DNA of 64,000 nt. Origin: Aerococcus mictus. GTDB lineage: Bacteria > Bacillota > Bacilli > Lactobacillales > Aerococcaceae. Below are positions 54,388 through 63,344 of the stretch, one piece after another (position 1 is the stretch's first letter; each line of letters starts with the position of its first letter). The notes under the pieces were generated by a model, which saw nothing but the letters and a program-made list of their open reading frames with translations, was not told the origin of the DNA and made no database searches. Position numbers and translations under genes: made by a program. The stretch is from the NCBI RefSeq assembly GCF_003286595.3, contig NZ_CP132985.1:2053297-2117296 (forward strand). Direction: 5' to 3'.

Positions 54388-55383
54388 CTAGTCCTTATAG
54401 GACACGACCATATAACGATGGGGATCGCGGCCTTGGGACTGGGTTTTAATATGACTATATTTGGATAGGCAACGGTGAATAATCTTCCGTTCACGCGCTG
54501 GCAAGGGACTCAAGGTGACGTCTTCACGTTCCACAGTCACTTGATCAGCGGTTCTTTCCGCCAATTTCTCCAAGGTTTGCTCACGACGTTCCCGGTAGTC
54601 GCCCACATTCACTTCAACAGCTACACGTTTACGCACATGGGAATGAGTGAGAATCTGAGCCAGGGTTTCTAAGGAATTGATAATCTTACCATGCTTACCA
54701 ATCACTAAGCCCGGTTTGTCGGTATTAATATGGAAGATAATTAAGTCATCCATATCTTCAACATCAATGGTCACATCCACTAGGTAGGCTTCCATGACAT
54801 CGATGAGATAGTGGGCCACATCTTCAACGCCCCAATCGAAAGGATAGGAAGCTTCTTCTTCGTCATCCGCTTCATCTGCGTCTTGAGACTGGCTGTCAGT
54901 TGCTGAGTAGTCAGCTGCTAGTGATTGGCTGGCTGGCTCACTTTGACTCTCCACTGGCTCTAATTCGGCGCTGGTACTTGCATCAGCTGGGCTAGCGCTT
55001 TGACTATCGAGTGTATGAGCTACTTGGCTGTCACTACTGGATTCACTAGTTGCTTGGCCGACAGCACTTTGGCTATCATCGAGCGCTTCAACCTGGCTAG
55101 CTTCTTCGACCACTTCAGTAGTGGCCGGCTCTTTATCAGCTGCTGGGTTAGTGACTGTTTCTGCTTCAACAGCTACTTCAGCCACAATCTCATCAACACT
55201 AGGTTCACCATCAGCTAGGCTGACTTGAATAATGGCCGGTTGGCTACCAAAACCAAAGAAACCTTTTTTAGGCTCTTGGAGAATTTTGACATCTTCCATC
55301 GGGATGTCACTGACTTGGAGCCCTTCTTTAGCTGCTGCGATCGCCTCTTCAACGCTGGCGCCTTGATAAGTTTCTAATTTCAT
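54388..55383 (-). CDS. khpB: RNA-binding protein Jag/KhpB
   Basis: 331 residues: an N-terminal Jag-N domain (YQGASVEEAIAAAKEGL, EPKKGFFGFGSQPAIIQV), a long acidic linker rich in Ser, Gln, Ala and Glu (about 70-180), then a KH domain (LIIFHINTDKPGLVIGKHGKI, NSLETL) and an R3H domain (RERREQTLEKLAERTADQV ... MPARER-type RKIIH). Jag/KhpB acts with KhpA in RNA binding and cell-elongation control. The linker is longer than in B. subtilis SpoIIIJ-associated protein. It follows yidC on the same strand. Confidence 0.94.
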   Translation of the reverse strand: MKLETYQGASVEEAIAAAKEGLQVSDIPMEDVKILQEPKKGFFGFGSQPAIIQVSLADGEPSVDEIVAEVAVEAETVTNPAADKEPATTEVVEEASQVEALDDSQSAVGQATSESSSDSQVAHTLDSQSASPADASTSAELEPVESQSEPASQSLAADYSATDSQSQDADEADDEEEASYPFDWGVEDVAHYLIDVMEAYLVDVTIDVEDMDDLIIFHINTDKPGLVIGKHGKIINSLETLAQILTHSHVRKRVAVEVNVGDYRERREQTLEKLAERTADQVTVEREDVTLSPLPARERKIIHRCLSKYSHIKTQSQGRDPHRYMVVSYKD

Positions 55384-55398
55384 ATTTGATGCTCCTTA

Positions 55399-56253
55399 TT
55401 ACTTACGCTTTTTACCTCGTGGGTTGCGACGGGCTTTCTCTAAGCGCCGTTCCAAATCCCTTTCCTTGGCCTCTTCTTCGTGGCGGGCCCTTTGTTTTTG
55501 ATAAGGGTTGTTGATCAATAGGGTTTGGCCAATGGTAAAGACATTGGCAGTTGCCATGTATAAGGCCAAAGCACTCGGTAAGTTCATCATAACAAAGAAA
55601 ATAAAGACAGGCATAACGTATTGCATCGCTGTCATAGACCCTGATTTAATTCCTGAAGCAATCTGACTGAGGTGGGTCGAATACCAAATCGATACCGCAG
55701 CAATAATTGGCAATATGAAGTAAGGGTCTGGCTTCCCTAATTCCATCCATAAGAAATGCCCATTAGTTAAGGCCTCTGTCCGACTGATGGCTTGGTAGAG
55801 GGCCGTCAGAATTGGAAGTTGGATTAATAAGGGGAGACAGCCAGCAAATTGGTTGGTATCATACTTCTCTTGCAGTTTGGCGGTCTCTTCTTGGAGTTTT
55901 TGTTGGGTTTCCGAATCACGGGAAGCATACTTTTCTTGCAGGGCCCGAAGTTCAGGCTGCATCTTTTGCATCTTCTCCGTGTTCTTCATTTGTAAGCTAT
56001 AGAGCGGGGTTAAGAGGAGGCGGGCCAAGATGGTGAAGACAATAATCCCCATCCCGTAACTATTACCAAAAACTCCTGATAACCAAATAATGATTTGTGA
56101 TAGGTTATAGAGCACATAACGGTCCCAGAAGCCCGTGGAATCGGCTGTAATCGGCTCCATACCACCGGCTCTGGCACACCCACTCAGAACCAGGACTCCG
56201 ACTAAGAGCATCCCCAGAACTAGCAGGTGTTTTTTATTTTGTTTAATTTTCAC
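55399..56253 (-). CDS. yidC: Membrane protein insertase YidC (SpoIIIJ-type)
   Basis: A 284-residue Oxa1/YidC insertase with a lipoprotein signal (lipobox LSGC, Cys near 26). YSLQMKNTEKMQKMQPELRALQEKY and GCLPLLIQLPILTALYQAI are family hallmarks; the C-terminal tail is strongly basic (RNPRGKKRK). It starts at a GTG that overlaps the end of rnpA by 11 bases. Confidence 0.95.
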   Translation of the reverse strand: MKIKQNKKHLLVLGMLLVGVLVLSGCARAGGMEPITADSTGFWDRYVLYNLSQIIIWLSGVFGNSYGMGIIVFTILARLLLTPLYSLQMKNTEKMQKMQPELRALQEKYASRDSETQQKLQEETAKLQEKYDTNQFAGCLPLLIQLPILTALYQAISRTEALTNGHFLWMELGKPDPYFILPIIAAVSIWYSTHLSQIASGIKSGSMTAMQYVMPVFIFFVMMNLPSALALYMATANVFTIGQTLLINNPYQKQRARHEEEAKERDLERRLEKARRNPRGKKRK

Positions 56254-56629
56254 TTTCTGCCCTCTCGTTTCTTTCTACTGGCCTAGACGGGTCAGTGTGG
56301 AAGAGGCCCTGTAAGCGCATGACGTGGATCAAACTGGACTTGACCTGGTCTTGGCTCATCGCCTTGGTTGGCTTACGGGCAATGATGATAAAATCGACAT
56401 TGCTTTTAATATAGGGTTTTAACTCGGTCAGTGCCTGGCGGATTAACCGTTTCACCCGGTTGCGGGTCACCGCATTGCCGATCTTTTTTCCCACAGAGAG
56501 TCCAACCCGAAAATGTTTTTGCTCTTTTTCGATGGAGTAGACTACAAATTGCCGGTTCGCCTTGCTATCTCCTTGGTGGAAAACCAAGCTAAAATCTTTT
56601 TCTGACTTGACTCGGTAGCTCTTGCGCAT
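56243..56629 (-). CDS. rnpA: Ribonuclease P protein component
   Basis: 128 residues, small and basic. It has the RNR box RNRVKRLIRQA near 58-68 and DFIIIARKP, as in all RnpA proteins; it binds RNase P RNA for tRNA 5' processing. The C-terminal tail past about 112 is slightly long and overlaps yidC. AGGAGGG precedes the ATG. Confidence 0.96.
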   Translation of the reverse strand: MRKSYRVKSEKDFSLVFHQGDSKANRQFVVYSIEKEQKHFRVGLSVGKKIGNAVTRNRVKRLIRQALTELKPYIKSNVDFIIIARKPTKAMSQDQVKSSLIHVMRLQGLFHTDPSRPVERNERAESEN

Positions 56630-56653
56630 TGTATTCCCTCCTCGACACTAAAT

Positions 56654-56682
56654 AAAAAAAGACCACAGCGCTTTGTGGTCTT
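56654..56682 (-). terminator. Attenuating terminator between rpmH and rnpA
   Basis: On the minus strand AAGACCACA pairs with TGTGGTCTT, followed by seven T; it overlaps the rpmH stop codon. It probably reduces rnpA expression relative to rpmH. Confidence 0.88.
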
Positions 56683-56815
56683 ATGCTGAAAGTCGTTTTC
56701 TGCCTTTTTGACGACGACGCGCTAAAACGTGACGACCATTTTTTGTACTCATACGGTTGCGGAAGCCATGTTTCTTTTGACGACGACGTTTATTTGGTTG
56801 ATAAGTTCTCTTCAT
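56681..56815 (-). CDS. rpmH: 50S ribosomal protein L34
   Basis: 44 residues: [18 protein letters not shown] at the start, followed by [20 protein letters not shown] and a KRLSA end, the complete L34 sequence. GGAGGTG precedes the ATG. Its promoter (TTGATC-17-TATAAT) is about 55 bases upstream. In typical Firmicutes rpmH lies directly beside dnaA; here about 7 kb of sequence lies between them. Confidence 0.97.
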   Translation of the reverse strand: MKRTYQPNKRRRQKKHGFRNRMSTKNGRHVLARRRQKGRKRLSA

Positions 56816-56868
56816 GAATGACACCTCCTATGATATGGGAATGGTTATATCTAATAACAATCTTTCAC

Positions 56869-56897
56869 ATTATACCGAACAACTGAAATAAGATCAA
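56869..56897 (-). promoter_or_regulatory. rpmH promoter
   Basis: On the minus strand TTGATC (56892-56897) and TATAAT (56869-56874), 17 bases apart. Confidence 0.8.
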
Positions 56898-57029
56898 TAG
56901 AAATCTAAAAAAAAATTCACCAACTGACTAATCTTTTTCTAAAAAACACATCCTTCCCAGCAGTCTTATAAACAGGATTTCTAGTCGGCAAATAATTAAT
57001 AGTTTCTTCTTATTAATTAAGTCTAACCT

Positions 57030-57083
57030 TTGCGAAATGACCTAAGGATTAGTATAATAAAAGTGAAAAAGAAAGCGCTTACT
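57030..57083 (+). promoter_or_regulatory. Promoter and cre-like site of the 2-oxoacid dehydrogenase operon
   Basis: TTGCGA (57030-57035) and TATAAT (57053-57058) are 17 bases apart. AGAAAGCGCTTACT (57070-57083), a cre-like palindrome, lies just past the expected transcription start, a roadblock position. The rest of the 372-base gap between rpmH and this operon is AT-rich and holds no gene. Confidence 0.65.
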
Positions 57084-57187
57084 TGCTATAAATCCATATC
57101 TTTTCACCTCTTTTTAACTTCAAGTAAATAAACCATAAATAAAGCTAATTATTCAAGTCAGGTGTATAGAAAGAAAGGTGACGGTTG

Positions 57188-58600
57188 ATGATCAATACAG
57201 ATTTAGTCGTACTCGGCGGTGGACCTGCCGGCTATGTGGCCGCTATCCAGGCAGCCAAGCTCGGCTTAGAGGTTTACTTAATTGAAGAGGACAAAGTGGG
57301 GGGAACCTGTTTGAATCGAGGTTGTATCCCTACCAAAGCCCTCTTACAGGCGGCCCATGTAAAAGACACGGTCGACCAGGCCCAAGCTTTTGGCATTGAA
57401 AGTGGAGGCCAGTCCCAGGTCAAGATGGAAAAAGTCCAGTCCTATAAAAATGCCGTGGTCAAACAATTAGTGACCGGGGTGGCAGGTTTGGTCAAGAAAA
57501 ACAAGGTCCACCTCCTAAAGGGTCACGGAGCCGTTTTAGGGCCTTCGATCTTCTCTCCCAATTCTGGCGCCATTGCAGTAAGCCCGAACGATCCTGAGGA
57601 AGAAGAAAGTATTATCGTTCCCAAAAATGTCATCATAGCTACTGGGTCACGGAACAAAAACCTGCCCAATATTACTATTGATGAGGAATATATCCTCTCT
57701 TCCACCGGCCTCTTAGAGATTGGAGAAATTCCTAAGTCCATTGCCATTATTGGGGGCGGGGTCATTGGGGTAGAATTTGCCTCTTTCCTTGCCCGGATGG
57801 GAAGCCAGGTCACCATTATCGAATACCTAGACCGGCTCTTAGCCAATGAAGGCAAAAACATCTCCCAAGCCCTGGCCAAGGCCTTTAAAGATCAAGGCAT
57901 CACACTGAAGCTCAACTGCCAAGTCGACCAAGCCCAAGTCCAGGATGGCCAGGTTCTGGTCTCCATGAACCAGGGTCAGGACCAGGAAGTCTTTGACAAG
58001 GTCCTGGTGGCTGTTGGTCGCGAGCCTAACATTGATAACATTGGCCTTCATAATACCTCCATTAAATACGATAAGAAGGGGATTGAGGTCAACCAGCACT
58101 ACCAAACCAAGGAAGGCCACATTTATGCCATCGGTGATGCGATTAATACCCTGCAACTGGCTCATGTGGCCATGGCTGAAGCCAAGTGTGCCGTCGACCA
58201 CATCGTCAAGAAAACCAGTGACCCGCTTAACTACACCATGCTGCCACGTTGTGTCTATAGTTCCCCAGAAATTGCCAGCGTAGGTTATAACCAAGACAAC
58301 CTCCCCGAAGACGTTGAAGCCAAGGTCGGCCACTTCCCCCTAGCAGGTAACGGCAAGGCCTTGATCGAGAAAGCCAGTGACGGCTTTATTGAAGTTATCC
58401 GCGACCAAGTCACGGACGACTTACTAGGCATCACCATTTTTGGCCCCCATGCTTCCGAGATGATCAGTGAAGGCAGCCTGGGACTCTACCTCAATGCCAC
58501 CAATGAGGAAGTCGCCACCACCGTCCACCCGCACCCGAGCTTCTCAGAAGCCCTCCAAGAAGCCGCTTTAGACGCTATGAAAATGGCCATTCACAAGTAA
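57188..58600 (+). CDS. bkdD: Dihydrolipoyl dehydrogenase (E3)
   Basis: A 470-residue FAD disulfide oxidoreductase. The redox pair Cys41/Cys46 (GGTCLNRGCIPTKALL), NAD-binding GGGVIGVEFASF and the C-terminal HPHPSFSEALQEAA active-site His motif are complete. It reoxidises the lipoyl group of E2. The frame can start at a TTG (57185); the ATG three bases on follows AAAGGTG and is preferred. It is the first gene of an E3-E1alpha-E1beta-E2 operon, the order seen in bkd (lpdV) operons rather than in pdh operons. Confidence 0.9.
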   Translation: MINTDLVVLGGGPAGYVAAIQAAKLGLEVYLIEEDKVGGTCLNRGCIPTKALLQAAHVKDTVDQAQAFGIESGGQSQVKMEKVQSYKNAVVKQLVTGVAGLVKKNKVHLLKGHGAVLGPSIFSPNSGAIAVSPNDPEEEESIIVPKNVIIATGSRNKNLPNITIDEEYILSSTGLLEIGEIPKSIAIIGGGVIGVEFASFLARMGSQVTIIEYLDRLLANEGKNISQALAKAFKDQGITLKLNCQVDQAQVQDGQVLVSMNQGQDQEVFDKVLVAVGREPNIDNIGLHNTSIKYDKKGIEVNQHYQTKEGHIYAIGDAINTLQLAHVAMAEAKCAVDHIVKKTSDPLNYTMLPRCVYSSPEIASVGYNQDNLPEDVEAKVGHFPLAGNGKALIEKASDGFIEVIRDQVTDDLLGITIFGPHASEMISEGSLGLYLNATNEEVATTVHPHPSFSEALQEAALDAMKMAIHK

Positions 58601-58704
58601 ATTACAGCCACAAAGGATATAGTAGTCTCTAAAAATATTTTTGTTGATTTAGTAAGTATATTGAGCCATAAAGCTCATCGAATAGAGAAAGTGAGTTGAC
58701 TATC

Positions 58705-59691
58705 ATGGAAAAATTAGCAAGTACTGGTCTAAGTAAAGAAGCCATTATCGAGGCTTATAAGCATGTGGTCCGGAGCCGTTTACTCGACGAACGGATCTGG
58801 CAATTAACCCGGATTGGTAAGACTTCCTTTAATATTTCTGGTCAAGGTCATGAAGTCGGTCTAGTGGCCATGGCTTTAGCCTTTGACCATGACAAGGATT
58901 TCTTCCTACCTTACTACCGGGACATGACTGCCTGCATGGTGTGGGGCATGTCCTGTACCGATGTTCTCCTGGCCACCTTTGGTAAGGATGCTGACCCCAA
59001 CTCCCACGGCCGGCAGATGCCAAACCACTTCGGCTCCAAGGAACACAATATTGTCAGCCACTCCTCCCCAGTGTCCACCCAATACCCTGTCGCTGCAGGT
59101 GTCGCCCTAGCCAACAAACTGGATGGGTCTGACAGCATTGCCCTGACAACGACGGGTGAAGGTTCCTTTAACCAAGGGGAATGTGCTGAAGCCATGAACA
59201 TTAGCGGGGTTATGCAACTCCCAGTCATCTTCGTGGTGGAAAATAACGGTTATGCCATCTCAGTACCAGCCAAACACCAATACCATGCCGAATCCTTAGC
59301 CCTAAGAGGTCCTGGCTACGGTTTTGACGGCGAACGCGTGGACGGCTTTGATTTTGCTCAAACCTACAAGGCCTTCAAAAAAGCTGTAGAAAAAGTTCGC
59401 CAAGGCGGGGGCCCACACTTGATTGAACTCATGGTCACCCGTTTAACCAGTCACTCCTCCGATGACGACCAAACTGTCTATCGGTCGCCGGAAGAACTGG
59501 AAGAAGTGAAAGCCAACGACCCAATTAAGAAATTTAAAGCACAACTTATCGAGGAAGGCTATCTGACTGAAGAAGAAAACGAAAAAATCTACCAAGAACT
59601 GCAAGCGGAAGTCGACCAAGCCACCGATGAAGCGGAAGCCAGCCCTGATCCGACGCCAGAATCACTCTATGAACAAGTCTATGCCGACTAA
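58705..59691 (+). CDS. bkdA: 2-oxoacid dehydrogenase E1 alpha, branched-chain type
   Basis: About 328 residues. GEGSFNQGECAEAMNISGV ... ENNGYAISVP is the thiamine-diphosphate/Mg site. HGRQMPNHFGSKEHNIVSHS, SPVSTQYPVAAG and TSHSSDDDQTVYRS match branched-chain 2-oxoacid dehydrogenase E1 alpha (BkdAA) rather than pyruvate dehydrogenase as I remember these families. The frame opens at a TTG (58696); the ATG at 58705 is preferred. It works with the beta subunit encoded 33 bases downstream. Confidence 0.88.
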   Translation: MEKLASTGLSKEAIIEAYKHVVRSRLLDERIWQLTRIGKTSFNISGQGHEVGLVAMALAFDHDKDFFLPYYRDMTACMVWGMSCTDVLLATFGKDADPNSHGRQMPNHFGSKEHNIVSHSSPVSTQYPVAAGVALANKLDGSDSIALTTTGEGSFNQGECAEAMNISGVMQLPVIFVVENNGYAISVPAKHQYHAESLALRGPGYGFDGERVDGFDFAQTYKAFKKAVEKVRQGGGPHLIELMVTRLTSHSSDDDQTVYRSPEELEEVKANDPIKKFKAQLIEEGYLTEEENEKIYQELQAEVDQATDEAEASPDPTPESLYEQVYAD

Positions 59692-59724
59692 TTTCTCCAT
59701 ATAATAGGAAAGGAATGACTCAAG

Positions 59725-60714
59725 ATGACAGAAATAACTTACTTAGAGGCCTTAAACCAAGGTATTGATGAAGAAATGGCCCGCGATGATAAGGTCCTCA
59801 TCTTTGGTGAAGACGTCGGTGGGGAAAAAGGTGGGGTTTTCGGGGTCTCCAAAGGCCTAGCCGCTAAATACGGGGATGACCGGGTCTTCTCCAGCCCCCT
59901 CACTGAAATTGCCATCGCTGGTTTAACCGTGGGCTTAGGGATTAAAGGCTACCGGGCCATTGGTGAATTCCAATTTGCGGACTATATCCTCCCAGCCGTT
60001 AACCAAATTAACTCCGAAGCTGCTAGGATGCGTTACCGGACCAAGGGCGACTGGACCACGCCAATTGTCTTTCGCGCCCCTTATGGAGCTGGTGTCCGCG
60101 GCGGTTTCTATCATTCCCAAACTACCGACAAGGTCTTTGCCGGACAACCGGGACTACGGATTGTGACCCCTTCCACTGTCTATGACGCTAAAGGGATGAT
60201 CAAGGCCGCTATCCGCTCTGATGACCCCGTCCTCTTCTATGAGCACAAACGCCTCTACCGGCTCTTAAAAGATGAAATTCCTAGTGAAGACTATACCGTT
60301 CCTTTAGACAAGGCCAATGTCCTCCGTCAAGGGGATGATATTACCGTGATTGCCTATGGGATTGTCCTCCAATACGCCCTCAAAGCGGCTGAACGCTTAA
60401 GTGAAGAAGAAGGCATTGAATGTGAAGTCGTTGACGTGAGAAGCCTTTATCCACTAGATAAGGAAACCCTGGTGGAAGCGGCTAAGAAAACCGGTAAGGT
60501 CCTCTTAGTTACCGAAGATAATAAGGAAGGCGCGATAATGAGTGAAATTGCCGCCATTATCGCTGAAGAAGCCCTCTTCGACTTGGACGCGCCCATCCGC
60601 CGTTTAGCTGGCCCAGATGTGCCTACTGTGGGCTATGCCCTAAACTTAGAACGTGAATTCTTAGTCGATGAGGACAAGGTCTACCAAGCCATGAAAGAGC
60701 TCGCTGAATTCTAA
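59725..60714 (+). CDS. bkdB: 2-oxoacid dehydrogenase E1 beta, branched-chain type
   Basis: A 329-residue transketolase-like subunit. FGEDVGGEKGGVFGVSKGL, FADYILPAVNQINSEAARMRYR and RAPYGAGVRGGFYHSQ are conserved in BkdAB. PDVPTVGYALNLEREFLVDEDKV and a final MKELAEF also follow the branched-chain type. It forms an alpha2-beta2 E1 with the upstream gene. AAAGGAA precedes the ATG. Confidence 0.9.
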   Translation: MTEITYLEALNQGIDEEMARDDKVLIFGEDVGGEKGGVFGVSKGLAAKYGDDRVFSSPLTEIAIAGLTVGLGIKGYRAIGEFQFADYILPAVNQINSEAARMRYRTKGDWTTPIVFRAPYGAGVRGGFYHSQTTDKVFAGQPGLRIVTPSTVYDAKGMIKAAIRSDDPVLFYEHKRLYRLLKDEIPSEDYTVPLDKANVLRQGDDITVIAYGIVLQYALKAAERLSEEEGIECEVVDVRSLYPLDKETLVEAAKKTGKVLLVTEDNKEGAIMSEIAAIIAEEALFDLDAPIRRLAGPDVPTVGYALNLEREFLVDEDKVYQAMKELAEF

Positions 60715-60757
60715 CCATAGCTAAGACTTGTCATCAAGCAGAAGGGAGCTTAAACTA

Positions 60758-62209
60758 ATGACTAAAAAAATCATCAAGATGCCGGCCCTAGGCGAAAGTG
60801 TTCATGAAGCGACCATTAACGCTTGGCTAGTCAAAGCCGGCGATACTGTCAAAAAATACGACCCGCTGGCGGAAGTGATCTCTGACAAGGTCACCACCGA
60901 GGTCCCCTCCGAATATAGTGGGGTGATCGACGAATTGTTGGTTGATGAAGATGAAGAAATCCCTATTGGCCAAGCCATCCTGTCAATTATTGTCGAAGGG
61001 GATGGCCCAGACGACCAAGCCGAAGCCCATTCTACAGAAACTAGTGACCAAGAGAATGCGGATGAAGCAAAAGAGGAAGCCGAGCCAACTCAAAATCTCA
61101 ACTATTCCCCTGCTGTCGTTCGTTTGGCCCAGGAGAAAGGAATCGATCTCAAACAAGTCACCGGGTCTGGCAAAAATGGTCGGATTACCAAAAAAGATGT
61201 TCTTAAGGCCGCTGATCAAAGCGAAAGTAGCAGTCAAAGCACAAAAGTAAATGAAGTGAAATTGTCAAATGATTCAGAAAAATCAAAATTTGATAGCCGA
61301 TACTCACCAGCTGTGCTAAAATTAGCACAGACGCATAATATTGATTTGTCTCAGTTGGTGGGAACTGGTGCTAAAGGGCGCATCACGCGAAAAGATGTCC
61401 TAGCGGCACTTGAGTCGGGCCCAAGCCCAGACCAAACTGCCAGCCAGTCTGAAAGCAGCAACCAAATTGATCAGTCAGCCAAGACTCCTGTGAGTCAACC
61501 AAGTCAATCTCAAGACCAAGTCACACCAGCCGATGGTATCCGTAAGGCCATTGCTAAACAAATGACCAAGTCCTACCAAGAGATTCCCCATGCTTGGATG
61601 ATGGTAGAAGCTGACGTGACCAATATCGTTAATTTACGCAATCATTTGAAAGATTCCTACCAGGATAATGAAGGGATCCACCTCTCTTACTTCCCATTCT
61701 TTGTAAAAGCAGTGACCCAAGCCTTAAAACAACACCCACTGCTTAACGCCAGTTGGCAAGAAGATGGGATTCACTACCATAAAGACATTAACTTATCGAT
61801 AGCAGTAGCTACCGAAGACCATCTTTATGTCCCAGTGATTAAGCAGGCGGACCGTCTTTCCATCAATGGAATCGCCCATGAAATTGACCGCCTCGCGCAA
61901 GCCGTTAAAAACGGTGAGGCAACCAGCCAAGACATGCAAGGCGGGACCTTTACCGTAAATAATACGGGGGTCTTCGGTTCGGTCCAATCCATGGGAATCA
62001 TTAATCCACCACAAGCTGCGATTCTTCAAGTCGAATCGATTAAGAAGCGCCTTCTTGTCAGCGATGACGGTAATTTCAAGATGGCCGACATGGTTAACCT
62101 CTGTCTCTCCATTGACCATCGTCTCCTCGACGGTTTAGAGGCCGGTCGCTTCTTACAAGATGTGGTCCACAATTTAGCTCAATTCAGCCAAGAAACAGAG
62201 ATATATTAA
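60758..62209 (+). CDS. bkdC: Dihydrolipoyl acyltransferase E2 with two E1/E3-binding domains
   Basis: About 483 residues. One N-terminal lipoyl domain has its lipoyl Lys near 44 (SDKVTTEV). Two peripheral-subunit-binding domains follow, near 116-152 (YSPAVVRLAQEKGIDL ... GRITKKDVLKA) and 182-218 (YSPAVLKLAQTHNIDL ... GRITRKDVLAAL), joined by Ser/Gln-rich linkers. The C-terminal catalytic domain has DHRLLDG with His near 454. Most E2 proteins have only one such binding domain. The ATG at 60758 follows GGGAG; the frame to 60728 is rejected. Confidence 0.92.
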   Translation: MTKKIIKMPALGESVHEATINAWLVKAGDTVKKYDPLAEVISDKVTTEVPSEYSGVIDELLVDEDEEIPIGQAILSIIVEGDGPDDQAEAHSTETSDQENADEAKEEAEPTQNLNYSPAVVRLAQEKGIDLKQVTGSGKNGRITKKDVLKAADQSESSSQSTKVNEVKLSNDSEKSKFDSRYSPAVLKLAQTHNIDLSQLVGTGAKGRITRKDVLAALESGPSPDQTASQSESSNQIDQSAKTPVSQPSQSQDQVTPADGIRKAIAKQMTKSYQEIPHAWMMVEADVTNIVNLRNHLKDSYQDNEGIHLSYFPFFVKAVTQALKQHPLLNASWQEDGIHYHKDINLSIAVATEDHLYVPVIKQADRLSINGIAHEIDRLAQAVKNGEATSQDMQGGTFTVNNTGVFGSVQSMGIINPPQAAILQVESIKKRLLVSDDGNFKMADMVNLCLSIDHRLLDGLEAGRFLQDVVHNLAQFSQETEIY

Positions 62210-62284
62210 TGCGCTTCTTAGACTCTAGCGACAGTCTTTAACTGAGAGTCAACCAATTATTTCTAGAGAAGAAGGAGTGACAAT

Positions 62285-63334
62285 ATGAGTGAAGAAACAC
62301 AAATGACCCCTAAGGTCTTTCTTAATAAAGTATTGAATGGGACAGCGACAGGAGTGGTTATTGGTTTAATTCCTAATGCCGTTTTATCCGGGATTTTGAA
62401 ATATTTTACCCACATTCCCCTAGCCCTTACCATTTCTCAAATTGCCGTAATTTTCCAATTAGCTACCCCGCTTTTGATTGGGGCCTTAATCGCCATGCAA
62501 TTTGGCTTCAAGCCCATGCAAGTCATGGTGACTGCTGGAGCCAGTTTCGTGGGCTCGGGGGTTATTCAATATAACCCTGAAGCCAAGGCCTATATCGGTG
62601 CAGGAACCGGGGACTTGATCAATACCATGATCACCGCCGCGATCGCGGTTCTGGTCTTACTCTGGGTCAAAGATAAATTTGGCTCCACCGCTGTGATTGC
62701 TATGCCGATCTTAGTGGGTTGTGGGGTGGCCTTGATCGGGGTCCTCTTACTACCGATTATTGCTAAATTCACTGGCGCCATCGGTAGTGTCATTAACAGC
62801 TTTACCAATTTACAACCGATCCTAATGACCATCTTGATCTCCTGTTCATTCGCGATGTTGATTATCTCACCTATTTCAACCGTGGCGATCGGTTTAGCTA
62901 TCCAACTCGATGGGATTGCTGCTGGGGCAGCTTCCATGGGGGTTGCGGCAACCACAGTCGTTTTAGTGGTTCATTCTTGGAAAGTCAATGAATCCGGGGT
63001 TACCCTAGCTATTGCCTTAGGGGCTATGAAGATGATGATGGCCAACTTATTCAAGTACCCAATCATCTTGGTACCTACCCTATTTACCGCAGTGATTACC
63101 GCTATTCCAGTAGCCCTCTTTAATATTTCCGGTACCCCACAATCCGCTGGTTTCGGTTTAGTGGGTATTGTCGGACCGCTAGCATCCTTCGATGCCGGCC
63201 TAAGTATTCCTTTAGTCATTCTCTCTTGGTTAATCATCCCCGTAGCCGTTGCCTTACTCAGCAAAGTTCTCTTTGAAAAAGTATTGAAATTATATGACGG
63301 TAACGTGGTCTTTGCTTACCAAGGTCAAGACTAA
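62285..63334 (+). CDS. PTS EIIC-like permease (PTS_EIIC_2 family)
   Basis: 349 residues with about nine hydrophobic segments and no cytoplasmic IIA/IIB domain. The N-terminus VFLNKVLNGTATGVVIGLIPNAVLSGI and the glycine-rich cores match PTS_EIIC_2 proteins (PF13303 type), putative sugar permeases of unknown substrate. It follows the E2 gene by 75 bases on the same strand, so it might be cotranscribed. AAGGAGTGA precedes the ATG, and a terminator follows. Confidence 0.82.
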   Translation: MSEETQMTPKVFLNKVLNGTATGVVIGLIPNAVLSGILKYFTHIPLALTISQIAVIFQLATPLLIGALIAMQFGFKPMQVMVTAGASFVGSGVIQYNPEAKAYIGAGTGDLINTMITAAIAVLVLLWVKDKFGSTAVIAMPILVGCGVALIGVLLLPIIAKFTGAIGSVINSFTNLQPILMTILISCSFAMLIISPISTVAIGLAIQLDGIAAGAASMGVAATTVVLVVHSWKVNESGVTLAIALGAMKMMMANLFKYPIILVPTLFTAVITAIPVALFNISGTPQSAGFGLVGIVGPLASFDAGLSIPLVILSWLIIPVAVALLSKVLFEKVLKLYDGNVVFAYQGQD

Positions 63335-63344
63335 GATTGCTAAC

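Noticed and set aside
57188..62209. Pyruvate dehydrogenase (pdhDABC) annotation
   Set aside because: E1 alpha and beta motifs and the E3-first gene order fit the branched-chain type better. The alternative is kept as a finding to test.
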